This document shows positions 1-11,624 of a stretch of 64,000 nt of DNA, piece by piece. Made by a program: the position numbers and the translations under genes. Below the pieces are notes generated by a model that worked only from the letters and a program-made list of their open reading frames with translations, ran no database searches and was not told where the DNA came from. Position 1 is the first letter of the stretch; each line of letters opens with the position of its first letter. This stretch comes from Thermothelomyces thermophilus ATCC 42464 (lineage: Eukaryota > Ascomycota > Sordariomycetes > Sordariales > Chaetomiaceae), in assembly GCF_000226095.1 (NCBI RefSeq), contig NC_016473.1:4898001-4962000 (forward strand). Reading direction: 5' to 3'.

Positions 1-1829
1 GGGAAACACGCCGAAGGCTGTTTTGGACTTGCTACCTGCTCGACCGTTTCATGTCCTGTGGCTCGAAGCGCCCGTCTCTCATATCCGATCGTGCCATTCT
101 CTTACGACTGCCGTGCTGGTACCCGAGCCCGAACACGATGCCCATGGAGGGCGATTTCTTCCAGAGTTATACAAACCTCCAACACCTGCACGGCGGAGGC
201 AAGAGGTCCCAAGGGAGCAACGGGATGTTGATCGATATCTGCCGCATCCTCGGCACGACGAACCAGTACTTGGCTGCCGGCGGAGTCAAGGGGGATTCTC
301 ATTTCCCGTGGCACTCGCTGTCCAACCTGTCCAAGATCCGCCAGGACCTGGACGTGTGGGCTTCGGGAACAGAAGACGTGTTTTCCAGCGTGGACTCGCT
401 ATTTGGACAGCCGGATTCCACCGTGCTTGTGCTAAGCAAGCTCATATACCATCTCATTCACTGCCTCATATACCGTCCCTTCCTCCCCATCGATTTGGCG
501 GAGCTTGCAGGGTCCGGTCAACACCAGTCATGGCAGATCGAGGCCACAAACATGTGCTTCCTGCACGCAAACGCCATCGCAGAGCTGGTGGAACTCGGCA
601 AGCAGACAGCATCCGTCGAATGGCCCGCGTTTGTCGGTTACTGCATCTGCACAGCCGGCACGGTACACATCCACGGAGCGCACTATAGCCGCATCGGGAC
701 GGCTGGGGACATGAGCGTGTTCAGCTCCTCGGCCGAATTCCTATCGAGAGAGATGCAGCAACTCAGCGAGCTACGGTATGCGTGGGCGAGCGTCCAACAC
801 CAGCGCGAAACGCTTCAAGGGATCTACAACGCACACTCGGAGCTGGTCAAGAGTCTGTCGCAGAGCCCCATGCGGTATTCGCCCGTCTTTACTCTGGAGG
901 ATTTCTTCGACCGGTACGCCAACATTGGAGGCCCTGGAGGGCAAAGCTTCAGCTTTGACGCGGCGAATCTGAGCCTCGCCGATGTCGTTGTGGATTTCAC
1001 AACGGATACGTACCCGGGACAGGGTCTCTGCGCTCCTCGCCTCAGCCCGTCCGATCCGGGAGCCAGCCGTCCGAACCTCAAAAGAAAGAACACGGCGCCG
1101 TCCGGCCGTCCAAGGCCAGATTTCAAGAATTCTATATCAATGAACAAGATGAACCCCCCACCAACGCTGTCTTTATCCACGCCGTCGACTGTGGGCCGCC
1201 CACTGTTCTCGCCATCGTCAGTACCACCTCAACCATCGCCGGGGATGCTGCACACACCGACGTCTCTTACTTCACCCCACGGGCCCCTTCAGCAGAACCG
1301 GCGCCTAAGCATGTCCCAGAACCAGGCTAGCGGGAGCGCCGCAGGGGAAGGTGGCCTAGCCAACTTTCCGCTCGGCGATAACAACCGCAGCGGTCAATCA
1401 GCCGACATACCCCACGGTTTTCCCAACATGGGCAACGGAACGTTCAACCCGTCCTTCAACTTTGGCCAGCTCCCCGCTGGCTCATCGACGGCCAATGGTG
1501 CCGGGAGCGGTACAGCACCACCACAGGGTTTTGACCCTATGTTCGGCGAATTACCGACGAATGCCTTTGGGACGCCGACGCCATGGCACGGCGATGAGGG
1601 AGGTGGAAATGCCCCTGGCGGCGGCGGCGGCGGCACCAGAGCGCCGGCCGAAGTGGGTGCGACACCCAAGGACACGAGTCCTAACGAGAGCGCAGCAACT
1701 ACGGGAGCGGGTGAGGAGAAGGATCCGTTCCTGAGCTTGCTGGAGCAACTGGCGGAGAACGAGTCGTTTATGGGGGGCGCAGGGAACGAGCTGGACTTCT
1801 TCTTAAACGGGACGCCTAACGGGGGTTGA
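1..1829 (+). CDS. Fungal-specific (Zn2Cys6-class) transcription factor, 3' part only
   Basis: The reading frame is already open at base 3 and runs to a TGA at 1827-1829, so the 5' end lies outside the window. The first residues readable, RRLFWTCYLLDRF followed by SKRPSLISD (bases 9-80), are the signature of the fungal-specific transcription factor domain (PF04082), which normally follows an N-terminal Zn2Cys6 cluster; that cluster is not visible here. IHGAHYSR at about 670-690 closes the domain. The remaining ~280 residues are low-complexity, rich in Ser, Pro, Gly and Asn, and end in a short acidic/hydrophobic stretch (DPFLSLLEQLAENESF) that could be an activation region (inference). Expected role: nuclear DNA-binding regulator. 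The target genes cannot be told from sequence. No intron is needed in the visible part. Confidence 0.85.
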   Translation, partial: ETRRRLFWTCYLLDRFMSCGSKRPSLISDRAILLRLPCWYPSPNTMPMEGDFFQSYTNLQHLHGGGKRSQGSNGMLIDICRILGTTNQYLAAGGVKGDSHFPWHSLSNLSKIRQDLDVWASGTEDVFSSVDSLFGQPDSTVLVLSKLIYHLIHCLIYRPFLPIDLAELAGSGQHQSWQIEATNMCFLHANAIAELVELGKQTASVEWPAFVGYCICTAGTVHIHGAHYSRIGTAGDMSVFSSSAEFLSREMQQLSELRYAWASVQHQRETLQGIYNAHSELVKSLSQSPMRYSPVFTLEDFFDRYANIGGPGGQSFSFDAANLSLADVVVDFTTDTYPGQGLCAPRLSPSDPGASRPNLKRKNTAPSGRPRPDFKNSISMNKMNPPPTLSLSTPSTVGRPLFSPSSVPPQPSPGMLHTPTSLTSPHGPLQQNRRLSMSQNQASGSAAGEGGLANFPLGDNNRSGQSADIPHGFPNMGNGTFNPSFNFGQLPAGSSTANGAGSGTAPPQGFDPMFGELPTNAFGTPTPWHGDEGGGNAPGGGGGGTRAPAEVGATPKDTSPNESAATTGAGEEKDPFLSLLEQLAENESFMGGAGNELDFFLNGTPNGG

Positions 1830-2242
1830 AGAAGGGGGGGGGGGGTGCACCGGACACAGCAACTTGCGATGCGACGGTGTATTGGATGGGCCGAGACTCT
1901 GGGCGATGGAGGTTATAATACGGATTAGATATCACTTCTGCGACGCAAGAGGATGGTGGATATCGAGATACCCCATGCCTTTGTTATGAAGCACAACAAC
2001 GACAATGACGACAACAACAACAACTACTACTACTACTACCGCTACTACTATAACAACAGCCACACAACAACCACACCAATGGTAACGAGCGAAAGGATTT
2101 GGGTAGCGTGGAGTTCTTGAAGGGGGTTCATCTTGGGAAACTTTAGCATAATTTGGGGCCGGGGGGCTGAACGGCCAAGCAACAAGCGGTCGTTAGCCAA
2201 GGGTTTCATTGGCCCAATGCGGAACTCAGCTCGTGTAGTGTA

Positions 2243-2262
2243 ATCCGTATATGCGTACGGAT
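2243..2262. repeat. Short inverted repeat of the TACGGA family
   Basis: ATCCGTA at 2243-2249 and its exact complement TACGGAT at 2256-2262 are separated by 6 nt. Related motifs recur in most of the longer intergenic spacers of this window. Confidence 0.6.
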
Positions 2263-2480
2263 ACTATATAGCCTATCAACAACGTTGCCGTGACAGCACT
2301 TCACACTACGGACAGTCGGGCCCGTTGGGCTTGGGATGCCGCCCAATGCTCCCATGGCTGTGACAGCGTCGGAAATGCCTCAAGGCTCTGTAGAGTGAGG
2401 TTGGGCCGGATGTGGCATAGTACACCTAAACCCCCGGGCAAGGGTTCCAAAGGCGAAGGATTACTCCGTGCATTACTAGT

Positions 2481-2533
2481 GTAATCCGAAGTTGTATGTA
2501 CACAGTATGTACGGATCCGTACGTATGGATTAC
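2481..2533. repeat. 53-bp inverted-repeat element with a 14-nt palindromic core
   Basis: GTAATCC (2481-2487) pairs with GGATTAC (2527-2533). Inside lies the perfect palindrome GTACGGATCCGTAC at 2509-2522, which occurs again at 62977-62990. Confidence 0.65.
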
Positions 2534-3666
2534 CCCATAGTGTACACGCATGCAGCCCTCGACTTAACTATGTAGGGAAAGTTGCCACTCTCTCGCCGAC
2601 GTTCACTAATCAACGGTACTCATTCAGGTGCCTGTGAGAGTGCCAAGTTGTGGGTTCCCTGCGTGCCACGCCGGTGCCCACGAGGGTTCCACAGCAACTA
2701 GCCCTGCCATTGGCTGGCCCAGCCTCGAAGGATGTCATTGTGGCGGTCTTCAAAACGCACTCCTTCGTTTCCCCACGAACGAACGAACTCCAAACTCGGC
2801 AAAGTCAGCGAGCGAATAGCCAGGTCGTAGTGTTTGCGCAAGGGCTTGACCGATTTGGCTTACCGTGCAGGCTCTGCGCTCGGACGGCACTTTGATCCCC
2901 CATGGGGTCGTACCGTAAGAAGGGGCAAAGAACGATGATGGACGAGGCTGTTCCTGAGATATTAGGTACCTACCCGAGGTATGTGTGCATGTAGGTACGT
3001 ACTATTGTACATGCATGCACACCAGGAGCAGAAAGAGAAGGAACCTCTCAGGATGGTTCGCTTATTTTCTGGTCGTTCCTCCCCAGCATGTCAGCTCGCA
3101 CCTACCATGACAACAAGGCTCATAGCGACGTTTAACCACGTCTTTCGCACTAAGGCAGTACTTAAAGCATTCTTTCCCTAAGCTCGTATACAACCGTTTC
3201 TTCCTGTCCTCCTCCGTGCTTCCTCCGCTTCTTCCAGGATTGTTTCCCGAATCTCGATCCCACCAAGCAAGAAGCCAAGCTTCAGGTCCAGAACCTTGGG
3301 TGTCTGGGCCCACCTACCACTTGACTCATGAAGCGTGGATTGGCTCCTGTTTTAGTCTCGTTCCGTCAGAGTCTGGTGTTGAACCAGGAACGCGGGGGTG
3401 AAAACAATTGGACTTAGTTGCCGCGGTTAACTTTCTTCTTCCTTGCCATTTCGCAGCCGACCTGTCCCACTTTCACAAAAAAAAGCCAGCGATGGCCAGA
3501 GTACTAGGAACACCAGCACCACCACAAGAGAAAGTAAAGAGTTGTGTTGCTGTCCCTCGGCCGGGCCGACCCAGCTCCTCCTCCCTCTCCCCGACATGAC
3601 AGGGTCTGGCGGCGCCTCCAACCACAGCCAATTCCTTGGGACGTGAGGCCGGGACCGCTCTCGCCC

Positions 3667-4002
3667 ATGGATATGGACCCGACAACAGACGCGTTCCCCG
3701 ATCGCGGTCCGGCCGTCTTCGCCGTGACGACGGCCACCCTGGCCTTGGCCACGCTCTTCGTGGCCGGGCGGATGGTGTCCCGACTCGGAATCGTCCGGCG
3801 GGCGGGCACCGCCGACTTCTTCATCGTCTTGGCCTGGCTGCTGGCCGTCTTCCTGAGCCTGAGCATCGACATTGCCGTGAAGCACGGACTCGGGAGGCAC
3901 GACAGGAATATCGACCCTGCGAAGATGCAGGGACTGAGGAAGTGGGAATATGTGTTTTCGATTCTCTATGTGCGTATTATATCCCTTGGACCTGTTTCCC
4001 TG

Positions 4003-4041
<39 letters not shown>

Positions 4042-6951
4042 CGTTTAAGTAGTTACGGAACAATAGTGCCTAACAGGATGCAGAACCCAGCTCTCATGGC
4101 TACCAAAACGTCAATTCTCGTCTTCTACCTGAGGCTGTCCAAGAACACGCAGCCGATTCTCCGGCTAGGCTCGTGGATCACCCTGGTCGTGGTCAACGTT
4201 GCCGGGGTTGTCCTCACCTTTCTGAACATCTTCCAGTGCCGGCCGGTTGCCGCGGCGTGGGATGTGGATATCAAGCCCGTCAGCTGCATCCCGTTGCTCA
4301 CCGAGTTCATCTGCTCGGCCCCGGTCAACGTCACGACCGACCTCGCCATCCTGGCTTTGCCGATTCCCGTACTCACCAGCATGCGGCTGCCCCAGCGGCA
4401 AAAGACCATATTGGTCCTGACCTTTGGCCTGGGCGTCTTCGTGGCCGTCGTCGACGTCGTGCGCATCTACTACCTCCAGCAAGCCATCGACCAAGCCCCG
4501 ACGACCTCCTCGACCGACCCTATGGCCATGTTCGGCCAGAGCCTCGACTTCTCGTGGAATGCTTCTCTGTCGCTCATGTGGTCCGCAGTAGAGGTTAACG
4601 TGGGCATCATGTGCGCCTGCGTCCCGACTCTGAAGCCACTCATCATCCGCATCCTGCCCTCCATGCTCGTCAACCGGGACGCATCGCTCCGGAGTCAGAC
4701 CGGGGCCATCAGCAACACCACCCACACCACCAGCGCCGCCAGCGCCGGCACGAGCGACGGGGGTCCCGTGTCCGCTGCGATCACGCGAGGCGAGAGCCTG
4801 CGCGCTCAGCAACCTCCGGCGGGTCCCCGCACTTTGCCCGCCGAAGCCCATGGTGAAGACGATGGCTCAGGTGAGGACGTCTCGATCCGCGACTTCCTCT
4901 CCACGTCGCCCTCCAATCCATACCTCTCCATAACCACAAGCAACCCTCTCCCCACCACGACCCCCACAGGGACAACAACGACAACAAGAACTACTACCCA
5001 AGATCCGAATCCGATCTACTACAACTTCGTCACCCTTTCCCCTCGCGGAAACCTGTTATCACAGACAGATACCCGGAAGAACCTGCGCTATAACGCCCTC
5101 GCAAGCATCCTCTTCTTTCTCTGGGGGTTCTCCTACGGCTTGCTCAATACGCTCAACAATACCGTCGCCGCCGTGACCCGCATGTCGACCGCCCAAACCC
5201 TGAGCTTGACGGCCGCATATTTCGGGGGCGGGTACTTCCTGGGCCCTGCACTACTTGGCGGGTGGTTGTTACGGCATGATGAGCATCATCGGAGGACGAA
5301 GTTGAAGAGGCGCGGAGGAGGGGCTTCTCTTGGGGGTGTTGGTAGGGACGGCCGTCAGCGTGACAGTCATGGTGTTAAGGATGGTACTGTTCGGAACGCC
5401 TGCGAAATGAGGAGACGAGCGAGCCGAGTGCAGAGGGTGGTGGCCAAGAAGCGCAAAGGAAGGATGGCTGGAGAAGAGGAGGAGCCGATCGGCGGGTTTA
5501 AGGCTACTTTCATTGCTGGCCTGCTGGTGTACGGCCTCGGGACCATCATGTTCTGGCCCGGCGCGGTCTTGGGTGCGTATGGCGGGTTCATTGTGAGCAG
5601 TTTCGTGGTTGGGTTCGGCCTGGCTGTGTTGGAGACGGCGGCCAATCCGTTCCTGGTGCTGTGCGGTCCTCCGCAATACGGCGATGCCCGGTTACTGCTG
5701 GCCCAGGGGGTACAGGCCGTTGGGAGCGTCCTGAGCGGCTTGCTTGCCGACCGGGTGTTCTTCGCCGCGAGGTTTGAACAGCCAGATGGGCAGCTGGATG
5801 CGAGCACGCTGATCGACGTGCAGTGGACGTACCTCTCCATCACGCTCCTCTCAGTCCTGCTGGCGCTGTTCTTCTACTACGTCCGCATCCCGGAGGCGCG
5901 CGATGCCGAGCTTGCCGAGCTGGCGGCGCGGTCACCAGTCGACCCCAAACGCAAGTCGATCGGCGGCATCTCGCTTCGGACCTGGACCCTCAGCCTGGCC
6001 ATCCTCGCCCAGTGGTGCTACGTCTCGGCACAGGAGAACATGTCGCTCTTTTTCGACCCGCTCCTCGCAAGTTTTGCGAACCAGCCGGCCGCCGCGCTCA
6101 CCTCGACGAACACCACGGCCCGCCCGCATGGCCTAACCCTCTCCCTGCCCAATTACTTACTCGTTGCTCACTCGGCCTTTGCTCTCTCCCGCTTTCTCGC
6201 GGGCGGGGTATGCATTCTAGCTGCCCGACACCCGGCCCAGCATTTCTTGCCTTCGGCACGTACCCTACTCACTCTTTCGATCTCACTCTCGGCCCTACTT
6301 GGCCTCATCGTCGTGACCATCCCCGCGGCGAGCACAAACCCCAACGCCGCCGCCGTTCCTGTCATCCTCTTCTTCTTCTGCGAGGGCCCCATCTGGCCCC
6401 TCGTTTTCTCCCTCGGCCTGCGCGGCCAGGGATCGAGGACCAAGCAGGCCGCCACGTGGCTGACCATGGGTGCATGCGGTCCGGCCGTCTGGCCGTTTGT
6501 GTCGTACGGCATCATGCGGGCGGGCGCCAGCGTGCAGGTCTCTCTGATCGTCGTTGTCATCTTGATGGCGGTGGCCGGGACGTACCCTGCCTTCTTGGGG
6601 CTGGTAAAGGGGGCGAGAATGCTCGCGGACGTGCCACCGGCACCCAGGGGGGGCGACGAGAGCGGGGAGACTGGAGGGAGTGGGGGCAGAGGAGGGGATG
6701 TTGAAGCCGGTGTCGAGAGCGGCGAGAAGGGGAGAGAAGAGGTGAACGCGGTTGAAGGCGTGAGGGATACGGGAAACGGTGAAACTCGACTCGGCGATCG
6801 GTTAGGACGGGCCCCAAGAGCGTCATTATCATTGTCAACTTCATCCCCAGGGGCGTTTGCGAAGACAGGTTCGGACGACCAAGGTCAACGGCCGCAACAG
6901 CCCGCGCCGTGGGAAAATCAGGTTTTGGACACAAGGGTTCTTGAGGATTAA
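3667..6951 (+). CDS. Rhodopsin-like (PTH11/SAT4-type) protein fused to a FucP-like MFS transporter
   Basis: Model: 3667-3969 joined to 4084-6951, 1056 aa. Residues ~1-330 are a seven-helix fungal rhodopsin-domain protein (SAT4/PTH11-related integral membrane family); splicing restores the typical LYNPALMATKTSILVFYLRL segment. A Ser/Thr/Pro-rich linker (~330-430) leads to a major facilitator starting near KNLRYNALASILFFLWGFSY, with FucP-family (fucose/galactose permease) signatures such as ETAANPFLVLCGPP and LLAQGVQAVGSVLSGLLAD. There is no stop between the halves. A basic insert of ~60 residues lies between predicted helices 2 and 3 of the transporter and could hide an unrecognised intron. 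ATG 3667 was chosen because the frame upstream of it is not protein-like. Function is inferred: membrane sensor plus sugar-type transporter; the substrate is unknown. It is convergent with the DHA2 gene. Confidence 0.8.
3970..4083 (+). other. Stop-free 3n intron carrying a GT/GC microsatellite
   Basis: Donor GTGCGT at 3970 and acceptor ATGCAG ending at 4083, 114 nt, phase 0. It contains a (GT)n then GC run at about 4006-4043 and no in-frame stop, so it can be mistaken for coding sequence. Removing it restores the conserved rhodopsin-family sequence. Confidence 0.75.
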
Positions 6952-7278
6952 AGTGTGGCGTTATTGGGGCGGTCGTGCGGTTATCTCGATATAGTACGCG
7001 GGCGAGAAGTGTTGGTTTCATTTTTGTGATTTCTTTATTCCTATCTCTGTACGGATACCCTTGGGCAGGCAGTATGTTGGAGATTTGTGTTCGAAGGGAG
7101 GATAGCAGGCTTTCAAAATCGATTTCTTTTCCCAAATAACTCAACGGAACATGTCTTCGAGTCCCAGTAGAGCACAGTTTCCCCAAGTTGGAGCTCTCGG
7201 GGTTATTGATGATTTTGAACCGGCGCACACCCTATGACCAAAAAAAAAAAAAGGCATGACAAGGGTGGAAATGAGCGA
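6952..7278. other. Convergent 3' spacer
   Basis: 327 bp between two convergent genes. An A-run is present at about 7239-7251. No gene seen; it presumably holds both polyadenylation regions. Confidence 0.6.
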
Positions 7279-9319
7279 TCAAGCCTCCATGGCTCGATCT
7301 CCCTCGTTAGCCGCTTCTTCTAACTCCTCATCATCCTCCTTCTGGCCCGCTGGCGCCGTCCAACCAGTTCCTGCCTGCATAATTAAGACCAAAATGCCCA
7401 AGGCGGCAGTCGATTGATATAGGATGGCCAGCGCCCGCTCGTATCCCAGCACAGCAACGGCCCTCTCGGTCGCGGTCAGAACCCCCTCTTTCCAAACGAT
7501 TGCCGGGCTGCCAATGAGCACCTTAATCAACTTCTCCCTTGCTTTATCCAGCGCCTCCCCTCCATCCAGTCTCTCGAACCCCTCGGTTAGCGCGTGCCGC
7601 AGTGCCCGCGTGAAGACGCCGCCCCCTATAGTCGTGCCAAAGCTGCCCGCAAAGCCACGGAAAGTAGACAACAGGCCGGTGACGATAAAATGCACGTCGG
7701 GACTGGACAAGTGAAGGAGGTGGGCGAGGGTGTAGTTCAGCGCGGCGCCGGTGCACAAACCGTTGGCGAAGATGGCGATGACGTAGGCGGCAGCCGGGGC
7801 AGAGGCATTGCTCAGGAATGCGAGCGCCAGCAGGGCGGCGGAGAACAGGGCGAGCGAGAGGAGGGAAGGGAACCAGAAGGAGCCGGCGTGGCGGATGTGA
7901 AAGGCGCCGACGATCAACCCGCCGAGGCCGAAGCCGGCGTTGGTCGGGATCAGAACCGAGCCCGCTATGGCGGGAGACATGCCGCGCACGGCAAGGACAA
8001 AGATGGGGGCGTAAAAGAGGACGGTCCAGCGGGCGGCCATGAAGCCGAGCTGGGAGAAGCAGGATAGCAAGACGCCGCGCGATTTGAGTACGGACAGGGG
8101 GATGGCCGGGTCGCGGGCGCGGGACTCGACAAGGAGAAAAGCGGGGAGGGTGATGAGGGAGAGGCCGATGGGAAGGAGCCGGATGGTGCCGGAGAGGCCG
8201 TAGAGAAAGAGGACGATGGTAATGGTCTGGAAGAGGGGGGGGGGGTTAGAGTTAGAGCGGCCGTGTCGCAGCGGGCAGTGGGGAAGGTTATATTACCAGG
8301 AATGCAGCGCCGGGGTAATCAAGGCCCGCAAGCTTCTGCAAGGTCGTCTTATCCTTTGCGTTCTCGTCGGTGGTGAGATGAGGGATGCTAAGGCTGACCC
8401 CCAAACCGGCGAGGGCGGCCAAGGGGGCTTGCGCTCCGAACAGAAGCCTCTGTACGCCGCCAGTCAGCCGGGGTTCTCAACAACGAAGCAATTGCTACAT
8501 ACATACCCATCCCAGTACCGGCAACAAGGCGCCAAAGACAACAGCGCCTGCTGACACGCCGATCGTGAATCCCTGAGTCTTTGGTTAGCATAAAAAAAAA
8601 AAAAAGCAGCTCGGCAGCGGTGAAAAGAAGAGACAGACAGCATTGGTCAACCCGATCCACAAGCCCCTCCGCTTCTTGGAGGTGAGCTGGATGACTAGGA
8701 TCATACACAGGGTCATGATGCCGCCGCTGCCGATACCGAGCATGACCCTGCCTAAGATGAAGACGGCAAAAGTGGGAGCGAGGGCTGTGACCATGGCGCC
8801 GACAGCGAAGCAGGTCGAGGACAGCAAGACCATGGTAGCAGAAGAAAATATCATGGCCAGCCTGCCGGCCAACGGAGCCACCGAGGACATGCTGATCATG
8901 TAGGAGCTAGTGAACCACATGGCCGACTCGTACGCATCCAGGTCGGCGGCTATGGTTGATTGAGTAGTCGACATGCCGCTCATGTTGCTGGCTGCAAGAG
9001 AGAAGTCAGTTAAGTCAGTTTATGCCAAACACGGGGCGACTTGTGGCACGATGGCACGATAGCACAGCAGCAGCTCACCCTGCAGGAAAATCAGCGCCCA
9101 CATGCTGAGCACGATGCACGTCGTCCGCTTCCAGCCGAGCGATTGCTCCGGGGCGGGGGGCCCCGGCTGCCCGTGGCTCGCGGGGGAGACATCCCGAGCG
9201 GTCACGGAACTGGTCTCGGAGCGGAGCAGGGGCGTGTCCTCGGCGACGGTGGGCGAGGAGGTTGTTGCCGAGTTATCATCGCGGCCGTCTCCGGGGCGGG
9301 TCGAAAAAGGCGTCGTCAT
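7279..9319 (-). CDS. DHA2-family major facilitator (drug/basic amino acid type)
   Basis: Model (complement): 9319-9079, 8991-8639, 8572-8507, 8449-8297, 8226-7279; 586 aa, all phases close. After an ~80-residue hydrophilic N-terminus comes a 14-helix-type transporter: NMSGMSTTQSTIAADLDAYE, then WFTSSYMISMSSVAPLAGRL, the GRVMLGIGSGG motif, and GFTIGVSAGAVVFGALLPVL formed by the 22-codon third exon. These match the fungal Azr1/Vba1-like DHA2 proton antiporters of the plasma or vacuolar membrane. Start 9319 (MTTPFSTRPG) is preferred to in-frame codons further upstream because homologues begin with a similar Ser/Thr-rich tail; this is inference. The substrate is not predictable. It diverges from the dihydroorotase gene and converges with the fusion transporter. 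Confidence 0.88.
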
Positions 9320-10098
9320 CCTTCCTCTCTTTAACGCTTCCCACGTCCGATCACACGGTTGCAGATGCCCGACGAAAGAAATAAAAGCCAATTGAGCCAA
9401 GGGGAGGCGAGGTAGAGCGACAGAAATGAGGTGAGAGCTTCTCGTGATGTCGCATCATGCTCCCTTGATCGGTTGTGGAGGAGTTAAGCACTGATTCGGG
9501 GACGTCATTTCCGGAGACTTTTAGGTGCTTGATTTGTAAAAGCAGAGAGCAGAGCCGAGGCCGGCTGAGGGTTCTGCTGAAGGTGCGACCCTTGGTGCCG
9601 CGCCGTCCGCGACGGGCGAGGAGGCACAGTAGGGCTCTTAAGCCCATTGCATCATCTTCCATTTTGAGCCAGCCATATTCTCAAATCGACCAGTGATTGC
9701 TGTTTCGGCCATCAGCCCACCAAGCCCATCTTTTAAGTTAGTTAAACTTCACAGTAATACAAAAGCAAAGACAGAAAACAAGAATGGTCTAGTTCAAACC
9801 CTAACCCGCTATTTCTACACTATTTTCAGCACCCCACCACCATCAACCGACGAGAGCCCCTCCAATGTACCCGACTGCCCCTCGATGATGATGATGATGC
9901 CGACGAGCTTGGAACTCACTCAACCTTGATCAACCTACGTGGCAACATACGAAAAATAAGAAAAAAATAAGAGCGAAAAAGTGATAAATAAAAGCAATAG
10001 AAAAAGGATTCAAAAGATAAATAACCACCAAGCTTGACAACCGTCGAAAGAGGAAAAAAAAAAAAAAAGGAAAAGAGAACAAAAAGGAGAAACGAAAA
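9320..10098. other. Divergent promoter region between DHA2 transporter and dihydroorotase
   Basis: 779 bp without a credible gene. A GAT microsatellite lies at about 9884-9900 and the last ~160 bp before the dihydroorotase start are strongly A-rich on the + strand, which looks like a transcribed leader. No specific operator was recognised. Confidence 0.5.
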
Positions 10099-11624
10099 AT
10101 GGCCCTCAAAGACACCTACACGCTCCCCGCGGCCGCCGACATGCACGTGCACCTGCGCAATGCGCCGGGTCCGATCGCGTCCCTGGTGACGCCCACCATC
10201 CGCCGAGCCGGCATCGACACGGTCTTTGTCATGCCCAACCTTGCCCCGAGGCCGCTCGTCTCGGTCGCCGAGGCCCTTGCGTACAAGCAGGCGCTGCAGC
10301 AGCTGGACGGCGGCGTCGAGTATCTCATGTCGCTGTACCTGCACGAGAGCATCACACCCGACGTCATCAGGGAGGCCAAGCGGGCCGGCATCAAGGGGGT
10401 CAAGGTGAGTGCCCTTCCTTATCTCTGTCCTGCCCCGCTCGACTTGGGGCTTTGGTTAGGAATTTCGCGCTGGGAAAAAGGGAAAAGTTGTCATTGATAA
10501 GAGTTGGACTTCCGTATAGGCGTACCCTCGCGGGGCGACCACCAACTCTCAATGGGGAGTGGTGTCGTTTGACCCGTTCCACGACGTGCTCAAGACGATG
10601 GAGGAGGAAGGGATGGTGCTGAACCTGCACGGCGAGGTGCCCAGCAGCGCCGCCGACGGCGTGACGGTTATGAACGCCGAGTCGAGGTTCATCCCGGTGC
10701 TGAAGGGCCTGGTCGAGAAATATCCCAAGCTCAAGATCGTGCTGGAGCACTGCACCACGGCGGACGCGGTCGAGGCAGTCAAGGCGTTGGGCGACAACGT
10801 CGTGGGAACTATCGTGAGTCCGTCCGTCCCTGTCAACCTCAACCTCTCCCGCCTCGCCAAAGGCGCTGCCAAATTATTATCCCGCGCTGACTTGGTAAAA
10901 GACGGCCCATCACCTCTCCCTCCTGGTAGACGACTGGTCCGCCAATGTGGTATGTCATTTTCTCTCTATCCCGACCGGCCGACCGACCGACCGACCTACG
11001 CACTCCCAACTAAGGAACAGCCGCTGACTGCTAAGACAGCACCACTACTGCAAACCGTCCGCCAAGTCCCCCGAGGACCGCCGCGCCCTCCTCAACGCCG
11101 TCGTCACCAGCAACGGCAAGTTCTTCCTCGGCACCGACAGCGCCCGTACGTACAGAGTCCCCCCCCCCCTCGGGTTCCCTTTCACGCATACATGCGCACA
11201 AACGCATGTAAACCCAAGCTAACAATTGATGATCCTCCCTTCGCCACCTTCCGCGGGTGTGGGGGTGGGCGTGGGCACGATCTTTTTAAAAAAAAACCAA
11301 CTAGCCCACGACATAAGCTCCAAGAAGGGCAAAGGCAACACGGCCGCGGGCGTCTTCACCCAGCCCTACGCGCTGGGCTACGTGCTCACGGCGCTCGAGG
11401 AGGCCGTCGGCCGCGGCGACATCCCCGCCTCGTCCGTAACCGACGAGGCCCTGGCCGGGTTCCTGTCCGAGTACGGGCGCCGGTTCTACGGCGTCGCGCC
11501 CGCGGCCCGGCAGATCCGGCTGACGAGGGGCGGCGCCCGGGTCGAGGAGTCCCTCCGGGGTGACGGGGTCGAGGTCGTCCCGTTCCGCGCGGGCGAGCAG
11601 ACCTGGGGAGTCGAGTGGTTGTAG
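10099..11624 (+). CDS. URA4: Dihydroorotase
   Basis: Model: 10099-10404, 10520-10813, 10902-10949, 11040-11145, 11305-11624; 357 aa, close to the usual ~350-365 aa. It catalyses reversible cyclisation of N-carbamoyl-aspartate to dihydroorotate, step three of pyrimidine synthesis, in the cytosol. Visible active-site elements of the PyrC-type amidohydrolase: HVH (His16, His18) in DMHVHLR, the carbamylated lysine Lys102 at the exon 1/2 junction (GVK-AYPRG), His139 in NLHGEV, His179 in LEHCTT, and Asp249 in GTDSAPH, whose codon for Pro is split by the last intron. TAHHLSLLVDDW is built by the 48-nt third exon. All introns are GT-AG. It is convergent with the GCP3 gene. The symbol follows the yeast enzyme. 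Confidence 0.93.

Larger units (their letters stand above)
1830..3666. other. Intergenic region, 1.8 kb, with palindromic elements
   Basis: No convincing gene: the open frames are short and without recognisable domains. It holds a poly-G run just after the upstream stop, CAA/CTA trinucleotide tracts at about 2000-2060, and two inverted-repeat elements annotated separately. It must contain the terminator of the transcription factor and the promoter of the membrane-protein fusion. Confidence 0.6.

Noticed and set aside
7145-7190. T-loop-like TCTTCGAGTCCC in the DHA2 3' spacer
   Set aside because: No matching acceptor stem or D-arm upstream.
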